A DNA stretch of 64,000 bases from Paenibacillus donghaensis (GTDB lineage Bacteria; Bacillota; Bacilli; Paenibacillales; Paenibacillaceae): positions 6,138,001-6,202,000 of the forward strand of contig NZ_CP021780.1 of the NCBI RefSeq assembly GCF_002192415.1. Direction: 5' to 3'. Shown here piece after piece: positions 42,701 to 52,428 of the stretch. Positions within the stretch are counted from its first letter, which is position 1. Every line of letters begins with the position of its first letter. The position numbers and the translations under genes are program-made. The notes under the pieces are model-generated. The model was given only the letters and a program-made list of their open reading frames with translations. It was not told the origin of the DNA and did not search any database.

Positions 42701-43186
42701 CCTATTCTGTGTAGCAAAGGAAAGTTTGTTTAGTCCCATTATTCCTATTGTAGAAAAAGCAGTAGCAATAATGAAATTTCTACCCTCTTTAGTCAATGTA
42801 GGCAAGGATCTGGTTTCTGTTTCCTTTAGTTTCCTAGAAATACGATTTCTTGTCGGAATCCATTGCTCTGCTTTACTCCATTTAGTCTTTTCCAAATTAT
42901 CCATTAGTGACTCAAGAAAGCTTCTTCTTAAAGAATTCCCCTCGTGTTCCCAAGCATCGAATTCCATAATTTTAATATCCGGTTCTTCGGCTAATACTTT
43001 ATCATTTATAATAGAAACGATAGTTGATTTACCGCTCCCCCATTGGCCAGTGAGAGCAATAGTTTTACTATTTTTTTCGATCTTTATTAATTCATATATT
43101 GCATCTGCCACTCTCTCATGAGACTCGAATTCATCTTTATTTGCAGGATCATCGTTCAGAAAGAAGGACGTACATTCTTTGGTCAT
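39779..43186 (-). CDS. KAP-family P-loop NTPase with two membrane helices
   Basis: 1135 residues. Walker A ALTGQWGSGKST near residue 45 and Walker B KLVVVIDNLDRLSADD near 265, with two transmembrane helices inserted between them (about 138-155 and 180-202), the hallmark of KAP NTPases. The remaining 800 residues are helical and unrecognised. The gene has its own TAGGAG and a TATAAT-like box upstream. It is the last gene before left end L2 of the Tn7-like element, a usual cargo position. Some KAP-family proteins take part in anti-phage defence, so it is a defence candidate; a transposition role is also possible. Confidence 0.82.
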   Translation of the reverse strand: MTKECTSFFLNDDPANKDEFESHERVADAIYELIKIEKNSKTIALTGQWGSGKSTIVSIINDKVLAEEPDIKIMEFDAWEHEGNSLRRSFLESLMDNLEKTKWSKAEQWIPTRNRISRKLKETETRSLPTLTKEGRNFIIATAFSTIGIMGLNKLSFATQNRLGLTWQVIPYISPNFVPYLVALLVLCALSPILLFLIYLLKPKDKNNKMNILSLFLNKVETVTKTETFENPEPTSIEFQIEFNKILGTVLSKYPKRKLVVVIDNLDRLSADDLLKTWSTMRTFLDATTKEEWKNRFWLILPFDKIALENTLHKNSDNTLKSKTQLFVNSLIDKTVQIKFDVPPPALSKWKNYMEKLLQNEVLPNHKNTDDFHDVYQVFLLYFVKESGDELITPRKIKLFLNQIAVIHRIWEDTIPLADQAFYVAMGLLDIDVYKELLKEEKMSVLYRYSYLLSDEFFNNMAALYLNVGKEDALQIIMGPRITAALLMGERKELKQLIGTHGFYDVLERVVLEEQESFVKDPTSLVKTAYTLSEIPASVENLKGINKVWRTLLAGVNNKTDWYIASKRAGIGYTELLKKANLEAKKNMLSHINMIEDFEDSSVDEWLQGISYVISYLENNDYLDLIRSIPNPINETSIFEFVGALKDTGLLNTMKLLSSYSIDPLKVKNELINRISNGSATAKEEIVLKRLYSISLVSPDNEIIQTINNRILQLGTSVQSSNELNTLLSLHLALLRIMSYPSDIIQETKSNLDSYLFNFYSFSNQHALIELEGTILCLILISNPALSLRQHSGNSSNGVNLIQNLIDYPHHNTHIVEPMIEEFKNNVDIEIAFSRQGIEGYSSQLAEIVLREIIKDKTYYYKNLNCNHIVKYYHLLDKASGGEIHDLLLHFVGQDEFINSLITSNFMPENSGLYRKVILMVEDISRNIVFDWIATNLKKLSNEFWRITLTEKDSFYDFFTDFINLHSNFTLGVDYADLIYMLVTDKLDEYKDDIIKLFSVVDDSHKESVILKIRRHINQSDNSVKDILKVFHGVIFEHVTEISKDYINELINVGFTKILQREDTKEIVEMANLFKMKPEIYKQGDPGIWNTFVDRVQNYQDINEENKVLQEAYEEVFSSVKKVSKGKRKSVQPST

Positions 43187-43303
43187 GTTATACTCTCCTA
43201 TACCGTATGTACTTTTATAGGATAATTATACCATGGAAACAACGGCAAAATGTGATATATTACCACACCTTAATATACTTTAGGATAGTTCAAAAGCCTA
43301 GAT

Positions 43304-44872
43304 CTACTCCTTACATGTCACGTCCTTCAACTTTTCTTTTGTTAAGGGCAATTTGTCAAGTTTGGTTCTAATCATCGTTAAACACTTTAACCTTCTTCCA
43401 ATTTCATTACGGGATACTCGTATATTTCCTGATTTTTTAATTTCAATAGCAACTCGACTAACTTCTTCAGCTAAACATTCATCTCTTTTTTTCCAATCAA
43501 CCCGCACTCGTATGTTAGTAACTATTTTTTTATTACTATGTACTTTAAATGAATATACTTTATGTGGTTTCGAATCTTGTTGAGCTTTCCCTTTCGCACC
43601 TAGTTTTAGTAAGTTTGTTTGTCTTTTGACTGTACCAGCATCAACACCAAGCTGCCTCGCTCTCTCACGCAAGCCAAGATCTTTATTGTCGTTTAATTCG
43701 ATTAATTTTTCTATCCATGTTGGTCCAAAGTTCTTAATCCTTCCTATTCGATAAAGATCTTCATTTTTTTTATCTGGACCTCGCCTTGAGTAAACAAAAC
43801 CACAATTACAACTAAAGGTCCCTACTGAATTCCCTGATTCATAATCTCTTGTTATATTTACAGTCGGAATTGTAAATCCCCCGAAGTGTTCAGATCCCTT
43901 ATTCAGACAAGGCCAGGGGCCTTCACCAAATGGTAATACAGCACTGACGTACTTCTTTTCTAATATCTCTTTTACTTCTATCCCCAAATAAAGTTGAAGC
44001 AAGATATGCCTTAAAGGATGTACACCATGCCTTGGCTTTCGGAGCATTTTATGCAACCAAGTATGCTGACTGTTCTTGTCTATGGAGCAGCGCTGCTCTT
44101 TAAGATAGATTGCTCCAAAAAAGGATTCGAATTTAGGTAGCAAATCTTGAAACCTTACATGTCCCTTGGCAGTGAGCAATCCCATTTGACTCAGCCTCCC
44201 ATAGTACACTTTTCTTATCGCTACTTCATTTATAGCTTGATAATTCATCTTTAGTAAAGCTTCCGATTGTTGTGCGATTAATAACTCTAACGCGTTCTCA
44301 CTGTACTCCAGTTGATGCGAATTACTATCTAAGACAGACTCAAGCATAACAAACTCATGCTTATTTCGTCGTTGTGCGTAAGAAACTTTTGAATTATGCA
44401 GATAACAATTATGAACAGAGCATATGTTGAATCCTGTAATCTGATGATATCTATGCCAATACGCTGCACCATATTTACTACGATCTTCTTCGATACACGC
44501 AGAGCAATATCTCAGATAAGATAATTGCTTTACTTTATTTGCAGCTAACCCCATTTTCATATAAATGGACTGCCCATCCCCAAAAATCATGTCCCGTGTA
44601 ACATTATCATACTGTTCAGGCGTAATGTAAGGCCGGTAGTATGGAAGAAGCGTGTGTCCATTAATTAGTACGCTAAGCGGAATCGCATTTCCAGGGATGA
44701 GCGAGTGAAGATCATTCAGGTGTCCAGGAAAGTCAGTCACCGCACAGACCGTCTTTTTACCAAACAAATCCCTCATTGTAAATTTAGTGTTTTCGTTACC
44801 AGACCTAGCATGATATCGAGCTAAAACGCTATATAACAACTCGTCTGGAAATGGTGGTGGAAAATAAATCAT
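43304..44872 (-). CDS. tniQ: TniQ/TnsD-family targeting protein (second, intact copy)
   Basis: 522 residues. N-terminal TniQ domain: FPDELLYSVLARYHARSGN, PYYRPYITPEQY, and the zinc-binding set YCSACIEEDRSKYG..WHRYHQITGFNICSVHNCYL. A second cysteine group (CNCGFVYSRRGPD, residues 350-362) and a helix-turn-helix-like LGLRERARQLGVDAGTVKRQ follow, so it resembles TnsD with a C-terminal DNA-reading part. It should recognise the attachment site and recruit TnsC. It is the only undamaged targeting protein here, since the neighbouring copy is broken. Confidence 0.85.
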   Translation of the reverse strand: MIYFPPPFPDELLYSVLARYHARSGNENTKFTMRDLFGKKTVCAVTDFPGHLNDLHSLIPGNAIPLSVLINGHTLLPYYRPYITPEQYDNVTRDMIFGDGQSIYMKMGLAANKVKQLSYLRYCSACIEEDRSKYGAAYWHRYHQITGFNICSVHNCYLHNSKVSYAQRRNKHEFVMLESVLDSNSHQLEYSENALELLIAQQSEALLKMNYQAINEVAIRKVYYGRLSQMGLLTAKGHVRFQDLLPKFESFFGAIYLKEQRCSIDKNSQHTWLHKMLRKPRHGVHPLRHILLQLYLGIEVKEILEKKYVSAVLPFGEGPWPCLNKGSEHFGGFTIPTVNITRDYESGNSVGTFSCNCGFVYSRRGPDKKNEDLYRIGRIKNFGPTWIEKLIELNDNKDLGLRERARQLGVDAGTVKRQTNLLKLGAKGKAQQDSKPHKVYSFKVHSNKKIVTNIRVRVDWKKRDECLAEEVSRVAIEIKKSGNIRVSRNEIGRRLKCLTMIRTKLDKLPLTKEKLKDVTCKE

Positions 44873-46313
44873 TGGTTGCCTCTTCTCATTAAAATGCTAC
44901 TAATAGTATTTATCTGCTTCCTTCACTGCCCAATTCAGTACTTCAGGAGAACATTTTTTATATACCTTCGAAATAGTTTGAAGCCGTTTTAAGGTTAACC
45001 TTCTGTATCTGGTTTTCAAGAATTTCTCAACTACATACGGAAATATCCTTACTGCATAGTCATCAATGGATTCAATATTTGAGTTCAGAAGTTCTACTGT
45101 ACGAGGCATCTGATTTTGAAATTTATAATAACGTGCCTTAAGAAAATCAGGTACGATATTAAAGAAGGAACTTAAACATATTTGTCTTTTAGGCGGATCG
45201 TTGCTCACCGTTTCTACAGCTTTCTTCATGATTTCAAACATTTCTTCATCAATTTTTTTATAATTAATGCTATTCGGCAATGGCTCTCTTGATGGTAGGC
45301 GATCCTCCAACCATAATCTATCGTTTTTCATTAACCAATCGTATCTATGCATATTGAATTTTCGAATGTCCTGTCTAGAAGCACCTGCTCCTAATGTCTC
45401 TAAGGCTTCCCCAAGCTACTTCTACATTCCTCAATTTTTGGGAGCTCGGTTGCAGCCGCTTGATGGTACCCAAGTTCTAAAACAGTAGAAGGATCGACTT
45501 CCCTCGGATATGCTTTACTCCGCTTTCTTCCCCTGTGCGGCATAAGGTACTTCCTAATTGTTGTCCTATTGGATAATAACTTATTTGCTATTTCATCAAA
45601 TGTCAGTCCATTCTCATAAAAAAGAACTGCCTGTTCAATGAATAAAGAGCCCATTGTATCTATAGAATATTGTGTTTCATCTTCAGTTTTAGGAATTCCT
45701 CGTCTAGTATAGATCATTCCACAGTATGGACAACTGAATCGACCAGTAACCCATTCATGTGCTTTTCTGTATATCGTAGAAATAATCCTATTATTGTATT
45801 GTGGACAGATTGTATTGACACACAGCCATGGTCCATTCCCAAATGGGATTGGGATTGAGTAATTTTCATCTTTATAAAACCAATCTTTTACATTATATGC
45901 AAAAAACCTCATAATCAACAAGTATAAGATGAGGTTATCCTTGAGATTATTTTTTTGAAGAAAGTGCACCATTTCTTTTTCACTCATCAGATAAGCTGGG
46001 TCGAGACCGAATGATTTTAAATACTCAACACCAAAATACTCTGTCATATCAGATAAAAGTCTTTTTTTATAGATAAAATCGCCCCGAAAATGAATATAGC
46101 CTTTGGCACCGGCATACGAAATTAATTTAATAAAGCTTGTGTCTAAGTTAGCGCTTGTTTGTTTCATTAATATTGCTAAATCATCGATTAATCGTTGGTT
46201 TTCATCAGTTACTTTATTAGAGCAGTGATCAACATTAGCTAAAATCTCATGTCCGTTAGGGCAGATTGAATCGATAAGCATTTGTTCACAGGTTTCGTTA
46301 GTTACCTCAATTC

Positions 46314-48024
46314 CCCCGAAATTATAACCATGCGGGATCATGCAAACAAAGAACCCTTATACACCAAGGGAATTGATCGGAAGTTCACTTGTACAATCCC
46401 CATAACATGGTTATAATTATAACCATAAATCCAAATTATGGGGTAATTTTATATGGCCTACCGCGTGCATCATTACAATAAGAAGAACGGAATCACTTAT
46501 GTCTACGAAGCTGTTTCAGTATGGGATAAGGAAAAAAAGACTTCCACAAATAAGCAAGTCTGTATCGGGAAGCTGGATTCGGAAACGGGTGAATTGATTC
46601 CTTCCAAAAGGTTGAATTCCTCCCCTTCCACATTACATAACTCTAAGGCCACCGCAACGTCTCTAGTGGCTGGGCCCTCTCTCCTCCTGGATTCGATTAC
46701 TCAAGAGCTTGGCATTGAAAAACTGCTGAAGAAGTGTTTTCCGAACGACCATCAACAGGTGCTCTCCGTGGTCTATTTCCTGGTTCAACGGGGCCAGGCT
46801 TTAAGCCACTGCGAAAGTTGGTGTAAAGGCCACCTGCATCCATACTCCAAAGGACTGACCAGTCAGGCGATTAGTAAGCTACTTGCTTCTCAAACCGAAG
46901 ATGCCAGACAAACGTTTTTCAAGCAATGGAGTCGCGTCATCACGGAAAAAGAATGCCTCTGTTATGACATCACTTCCGTTTCCTCGTATTCCGAACAGAA
47001 TGAGTATGTGAAGTATGGATACAACCGGGACAAAGAAAAATTGCCCCAGATCAATATGGCGATGCTGTTTGGCCAACAAAGCCGACTGCCTGTCTATTAC
47101 AAGCGTCTGCCTGGAAACATTACAGATGTGAGCACGTTGTCTAACTTTTTGAAGACGATGAACTTCTTGGGCAACGAAACACTTCATCTTGTACTGGATA
47201 AAGGATTTTACAGTAACGCCAATGTAGACGAGTTGTTTGCTGCGCACCATAAGTTTACGATGGGGGTTTCGATCCACCTCAAATGGGTGCAAGAAATTGT
47301 GGATGAGTTCCAGCCCGATATGCTGGATGTAGAGAACTACCGGAAGATCGGTGATGATGTCCTTTACGTGAGAACCAAACTGTACAAATGGGGGACTCAA
47401 GGAAAACGTTCGTATGTTCATGTTTATCATAACGCTCGTGCTGCCGCAGAGGACAGGGACGATTTTCATGAAAAGTTGCTTGAATACAAGGCAGAACTGG
47501 AGTCGGGACACAGAGTCAAAGAACACGAGTCGTTTTATCAGCGATATTTTATCATAAAGAATACCCCGGTGAGGGGGGTCAAAGTAAGATTCAATCCAGA
47601 AGCCGTGCAGGGCTATCGCAAGCGCTATGCCGGTTTTTTCATCCTGTTTACCACTGGCATTAAAAACCCCGCAACGGCACTGGATAGCTATCGAAATAAG
47701 GACGTCGTGGAAAACTGTTTTGATGATCTCAAGAACCAACTGGATATGAAACGGCTACGGGTTCATCATTCCTCGACCATGGATGGCCGGATATTTCTGC
47801 AATTTATAGCGCTCATCTATATCAGTGCGATCCGCAATACGATCCAAAAACATCCCTCGCTGGCGCATTTTACCGTGAAGGAACTGCTTGAGGAAATGGA
47901 GACGCTCTCCAAGATCACCTATTCGGGACGATATGGATCTATCTTTACCGAATCTACCAAGATGCATAAAGAGATCGCACGCATTTTTAATATAGACCTT
48001 AAAACCTAGTTATAATTTGCGGGG
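46314..48024 (+). mobile_element. IS1634-like insertion sequence in tniQ
   Basis: 1711 bp. Imperfect terminal inverted repeats CCCCGAAATTATAAC and CCCCGCAAATTATAAC, flanked by the 5-bp direct repeat AATTC (46309-46313 and 48025-48029). It contains a single transposase gene in the opposite orientation to the tns operon, so it should block expression of the distal part. Confidence 0.88.
46453..48009 (+). CDS. IS1634-family DDE transposase
   Basis: 518 residues, full length. Catalytic candidates: CYDITSVSSYS (first Asp), LVLDKGFYSNANV (second Asp) and VVENCFDDLKNQLDM (Glu), with the Y-(2)-R-(3)-E-like spacing of IS4-superfamily enzymes. The N-terminal ITYVYEAVSVWDKEKKTS is typical of IS1634. 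The frame is intact, so the element may still be active. Confidence 0.9.
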   Translation: MAYRVHHYNKKNGITYVYEAVSVWDKEKKTSTNKQVCIGKLDSETGELIPSKRLNSSPSTLHNSKATATSLVAGPSLLLDSITQELGIEKLLKKCFPNDHQQVLSVVYFLVQRGQALSHCESWCKGHLHPYSKGLTSQAISKLLASQTEDARQTFFKQWSRVITEKECLCYDITSVSSYSEQNEYVKYGYNRDKEKLPQINMAMLFGQQSRLPVYYKRLPGNITDVSTLSNFLKTMNFLGNETLHLVLDKGFYSNANVDELFAAHHKFTMGVSIHLKWVQEIVDEFQPDMLDVENYRKIGDDVLYVRTKLYKWGTQGKRSYVHVYHNARAAAEDRDDFHEKLLEYKAELESGHRVKEHESFYQRYFIIKNTPVRGVKVRFNPEAVQGYRKRYAGFFILFTTGIKNPATALDSYRNKDVVENCFDDLKNQLDMKRLRVHHSSTMDGRIFLQFIALIYISAIRNTIQKHPSLAHFTVKELLEEMETLSKITYSGRYGSIFTESTKMHKEIARIFNIDLKT

Positions 48025-48565
48025 AATTCAGGTTAGTTAAGGAGATATTGCACACTGGGCATGCATCAATCAACGTTATGTTATGTTTAAGACATTTATG
48101 CAAAAAAGAAAATTGATGAATACGGTGTAAATAGACAATTCCAATATTTTCGAGATCCTCTTTCATACAAGCAGAACAATATCGTGCAGAAGAATGAAGA
48201 AGTGACTGAATATGCCTAATAAGCAGACTCCTACTGTTCTTTTCGTAAACGCTTGAATACATGACATCCCAAAATTTCGACTGAATATCGATAGAAATAA
48301 ACGGTCGCAAAAATGGATAGTAGGTGTGATTCTCAATTATTCTTTCCGCAAATGCGGGTGTAAGCCCAAACTCTTTTTCAATTCTAGATAAATTGAGAGG
48401 AATTAAGGCAGCTTTTCTCGTGCCATATTCACCAAACATTTCGTACTTTGCTTTAGTAAAGACAAGTGGCGAGCGAAGAAAATACCTAAAAACAATACTT
48501 CTAAAATCTTCGTCAGGATATGTTGAAGGAAAAAAAACAAAACTCCCCATATCTCTATCTATTGT

Positions 48566-50281
48566 TTATACAAACTCACAGAATTCCCCAACTAATCCTA
48601 CATTCCTAAGTGCCTCATCAACACTCAAGTTATCTATTTTCCCTTGGGCTACAATATATCGAATATCATTTTCATCTAATTCAAGGCTTTCACTCTTTTT
48701 ATTTCTCCTTTTCTTTATAATTTCAACAACTTCTGAAATAGGTTCATTTGGGCTAGCAGTTTTACCTTCAAAAACAAGTCTAGCCATTTCTGTATACAAC
48801 ACTTCCATATCATGGCCGGTTCCCCGATTATGAAGTTCGACCTGTTCAGCATAAGTTAATGCCACTTCTTCAGCACAACCCATTTTCATTGCGAATGTAA
48901 GAAGTTGCTCGATTAAAATCCTTCTATTATGCTGCAACAGAATAAGTTTATGCTCCTCAGAGAGGTGTCCATCTATAGTAATACGATGCTGTGCTTCCTT
49001 CAGATATTCTTTAAAAGTGATCCAATCTGGCTTTAAATCCTCATATTCAGAAGGATCAATATCTTCGCCTCCTCTTATACGTTCGAATATTGGCTGAACA
49101 AGCCTAAACGTTTTGTTGGCTACTTTTTCGATCAATTCCGCAGTAATAACTTCATCATCTTCATATATAATTGCCCGGCATTGAACATGCATGAATAATT
49201 TCACAGCAAAGTCGGGTATCCCAAGTGTGTGATAATACATTACTGCTTTAAGCTCCTCAGTTAATATTGTGTGCTTATTCGTGTATTGAAGTTCCCAGAG
49301 TCCTTTTAAAAAGATATCCCATTGTAAATCATCCTTCATTCGGTCAGTAATGTTTTCCCCATATCCGTCCGGAATTCCTCGCCTTGAATTAGCAAGAGAA
49401 GTCTTGAATAAGTAAAGTGCTTTGAACGTACCAATCATCACAATGGGTATACCAAGAGAATTAGTAAGCTCAGTAATAAAATCGATCATTTTTTCTTCGC
49501 CACCAGAGTGCCCTTTGTGTACTCGTTGTACTTCATCGATAAATAAGCCACCAAGACTAATATTTCCGGCTACCTTTGCCATTCTTTTTGCTAGAACTTC
49601 AGCACGACCATCTTTTTCTGCTAAATCTTCATAATAGCTGGTTCCTAACAACTGATCCACAGCCCAATAAAAATTTCGGCATAACGCCCCCACCGATTTA
49701 TTGCTGGGGCACTCGATATGAAGCCACACAACTTGTTTTACTGGAAAGGGTTGTCCTTCGTACTCCACATGATGGATAACTTGCGGAAAAAGTCTTAACA
49801 ATCTTTCATAAGATTTTGTCTTCCCCATACCGCTAAGTCCAATATCTGCAAATGTTTGAGCCGTTTGAATATTTCCAGCTAGATTCTTACCATCTTCATC
49901 TGTTCCATGTGATAATATGTTATCCCATCCTATTGCAATTTCTCTTTGGTAAATTGAACTTAATGGATTTCGAGATTGGTAACCAATCTTTAACATATTA
50001 TATATGTTTCTATATCTCTCGAAATGAGTTGCTAATGGCTTCCAATATTTTGGTTTGATTTGCTGAATAAGTTCTAATCGATCTTCCATATCCAACTGAT
50101 TGATGTCTCCAGAAAAGCGAGGGACTGAATCTAACATGTGATACAATTGATCTTGAGCTAATCTAGGCGGCAAAGCTTCTATAAACGGATTTCCTTGATA
50201 TTCTTCAACAATCTGTGGATAGTACGTCGCTTTAATTTGACTACCTTTTAGATATATATACCGTCCTTGTTCTTTTATCAT
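48566..50281 (-). CDS. tnsC: TnsC-type AAA+ ATPase
   Basis: 571 residues. Walker A GLSGMGKTKSYERLL near residue 145, Walker B GLFIDEVQRVHKG near 240, sensor-like IVMIGTFKALYLF. TnsC forms ATP-bound filaments on target DNA and connects TniQ/TnsD to TnsAB. Flanking extensions are longer than in CRISPR-associated TnsC and closer to Tn7 TnsC (555 residues). Starts 5 bp after the tnsB stop. Confidence 0.92.
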   Translation of the reverse strand: MIKEQGRYIYLKGSQIKATYYPQIVEEYQGNPFIEALPPRLAQDQLYHMLDSVPRFSGDINQLDMEDRLELIQQIKPKYWKPLATHFERYRNIYNMLKIGYQSRNPLSSIYQREIAIGWDNILSHGTDEDGKNLAGNIQTAQTFADIGLSGMGKTKSYERLLRLFPQVIHHVEYEGQPFPVKQVVWLHIECPSNKSVGALCRNFYWAVDQLLGTSYYEDLAEKDGRAEVLAKRMAKVAGNISLGGLFIDEVQRVHKGHSGGEEKMIDFITELTNSLGIPIVMIGTFKALYLFKTSLANSRRGIPDGYGENITDRMKDDLQWDIFLKGLWELQYTNKHTILTEELKAVMYYHTLGIPDFAVKLFMHVQCRAIIYEDDEVITAELIEKVANKTFRLVQPIFERIRGGEDIDPSEYEDLKPDWITFKEYLKEAQHRITIDGHLSEEHKLILLQHNRRILIEQLLTFAMKMGCAEEVALTYAEQVELHNRGTGHDMEVLYTEMARLVFEGKTASPNEPISEVVEIIKKRRNKKSESLELDENDIRYIVAQGKIDNLSVDEALRNVGLVGEFCEFV

Positions 50282-50286
50282 TAATC

Positions 50287-52415
50287 TTAAGACCCCCTTT
50301 CTAGATTCTTGCCTAAAAGAAACAGCTCCATTTTATCCAGCTTGCGTTTTTCAATCACTGGAGTCTGGTTATCTACTGTAGCAGTTGCAGCTATAACCCG
50401 TGCCTGAGATTTAGTCGCAGTCCAAGCTTTTGCACTTGATTCAATTCTTCTCTCAAGTTTTCGAACACTCCGCTTATTCTTGAATTTAGCTGATTTGGGC
50501 CTCCCCTTTTGTGCTTCTTTTAATTTTGCCACTTCAACTTGTGTTAAGTTTTTCGCAACTGTATCTAACTCTGCTTCAATTTGATTTCTATTATTCTTAG
50601 CCTTTTTTAATTGCTTACTCTTGAAACTCATTATTTCTTTTACATCTTCAAAATGAAGGCCTTCGTATTCCTTGAATTTTTCAGTAAGAAAAAGCTGCTC
50701 CTCTTTCCCATTTGCGAGCTTAATAAACACACTGCTACAATTTCTCGGGTCATAACTAACTATTACTTCTCTTCTACCTTCGATCATTTCGTCCTCGAAC
50801 CATCCCTCATCTTCACCACGTTGGCAGGCATAACTCATTTTTCTTAACACCACACCTCCTCGAGTAACTTTGCATGTTTCTTTAGGAAGAAGTGCGTATC
50901 GGATCAAGCTACGTGGTTGCTCCTGTAGGAGATTATATTGCATTCCCCAATTCCACATAGATAAGGGGGTGAGTTCCACATTATCCACAAACATTTCCTT
51001 TGAAACTAAAAAATCTTCACTTAATGCTTTTCGGTTATACTCCAGGACAAACAGAATCACTAATTTTGTATAAGCCTCAAATGTATAGGCAGCCTTCTCT
51101 TCTGGATTTTTGTCTCCTCTAACCCTATGCTCTTTATGAATTCCCCCTGGATCAAGTTCTCTCATGCGCATACAAAAACTTTTGAATTGCTGTTCTATAT
51201 ACGGCTTTAAGTCTGCACGGTACGAAGGAGGATTACCTACCCGTATGTTAAGAAGCGCCAGATTGTTAGAGTTTTTACTTTTCATTTCTCCTCGGTCACC
51301 CACAATATATCTTGGTAAATGCTTAGCTGGCCAGTCTTCTTTATTAATAGTTATCCCGAACTGTGCACAATATGAGACTTTATCAGTAGAAGCATTCTCA
51401 AGCGCTACCATTTCCTCTTCCCAGGAAGGAGTCTTACATATGTGCATCCCAGTAATCAGTCTATTTATTACATCTTTAACAAAATAAACATGAGGTCTTC
51501 CTATAATCGTTTTATGATCAAGGGATACTAAAATATCATCAGCAGGTGTAGAGTCGGTTTCGTAGAGTGCTCCAGGTCCTTGGAGGTCGCCATTTGCAGA
51601 TTTAAGGAGGGATCTTGCCAACATTTCAGCCTTTCGTTGACCAAACTTAGCAGCAACTTTCTTCTTTTTGTTATATTCTTTGTCATACCAATATAAAAAC
51701 TGTCTCAACGAGGGTCCGCCAACCATTGGAATAAGCTCTCCAAATTTTCTATAATATCCATCTGGGTATTCTTCTTCACACATATGTTTGTGTGTGGCCC
51801 TTAAATTCATTCCTTGATCAGTATGGAATTTCTTAATTGCCTTTTTAAATTTCTTTTTGTCCTCATCGGTTATAATAAAGCTTTTCCCATTCTCAGGTTT
51901 TGGGCCTGTATTTTCACTTCGATTTCGTCCCCCGTAGTCGGAACTCCTACGTCAAAATAATCATTTAAAAGACCATTTTCATTCTTCCCATAAAACCAAT
52001 ACCTTTTTAATAATTGATAAACCCAATTTACTTGTTTATTACATTGTTCAGCCGCCCCACTAACTAGCTTTCCTCTTTTTCCAGGTATATATATGTCCGG
52101 CTCTTTAAATACAATTCCCTCAATAATTGCGAATTTTTCATCTCTCCTTTGAGAGTACTTTTTGAGATATTCATCGCTAGGAGCGATTAGGCGTAAATCA
52201 GGATCAATAATTTCAACCTGCGCACTACCACTCTCCAGGTAAAGTAATAAATCTTTATAGTCTCGGAAATAGGGAAAAGGGACTTTCTTTTTATTATCAA
52301 TGTTAATGAGAACAACCTGCGAATGATCAGGAGCGATCCACAATACACGTTCAAATGTCCTCTTCTTATTAGGACCTACATCTAGAAAACAGATAACAGA
52401 ATTTTGAAAGATCAT
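50287..52415 (-). pseudogene. tnsB: TnsB-type DDE transposase with a one-base frameshift
   Basis: About 709 codons in total, as in Tn7 TnsB. The first 165 codons (MIFQNSVICFLDVGPNKKRT...) carry the DNA-binding part up to about 51905. The frame then drops by one in an A-run (GTGAAAATACAGG) and resumes as TGPKPENGKSFIITDED in the next frame, leading to the catalytic domain: ETDSTPADD (first Asp), IVGDRGEMKS (second Asp) and PYIEQQFKSF (Glu), the last two 34 residues apart. A fifth A would restore the protein, so it is either a recent mutation or a homopolymer sequencing error. No canonical slippery heptamer is present. Confidence 0.88.
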
Positions 52416-52428
52416 TTCCTCACCACCA

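Larger units (their letters stand above)
44900..48550 (-). pseudogene. tniQ: TniQ/TnsD (first copy), split by an IS and a frameshift
   Basis: Three pieces of one protein. 48550-48025 gives PSTYPDEDFRSIVFRYFLRS and the zinc set YCSACMKEDLENIG..CLKHNITLIDACPVC. 46313-45415 gives FGNGPWLCVN, FSCPYCGMIYTRRG and an HTH-like FDEIANKLLSNRTTIRKYL. 45414-44900 gives MHRYDWLMKNDRLWLEDRLP, typical of TnsD C-termini. A one-base loss in a G-run near 45415 separates the last two pieces. An IS lies between the first two, and after its precise removal a one-base frame mismatch remains. About 640 residues originally. It belongs to the tnsABC transcript, 15 bp after tnsC. Confidence 0.85.

Noticed and set aside
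39779..43186. tnsE
   Set aside because: Although it lies at the tnsE position, the protein is a KAP NTPase with Walker motifs and membrane helices, unlike TnsE.
46879..47739. 286-codon frame on the opposite strand of the IS1634 transposase
   Set aside because: It is a shadow of the transposase gene with no start signal and no family resemblance.
51895..51925. Programmed -1 frameshift in tnsB
   Set aside because: The site lacks an X XXY YYZ heptamer in the right register; a lost base in the A-run explains it better.
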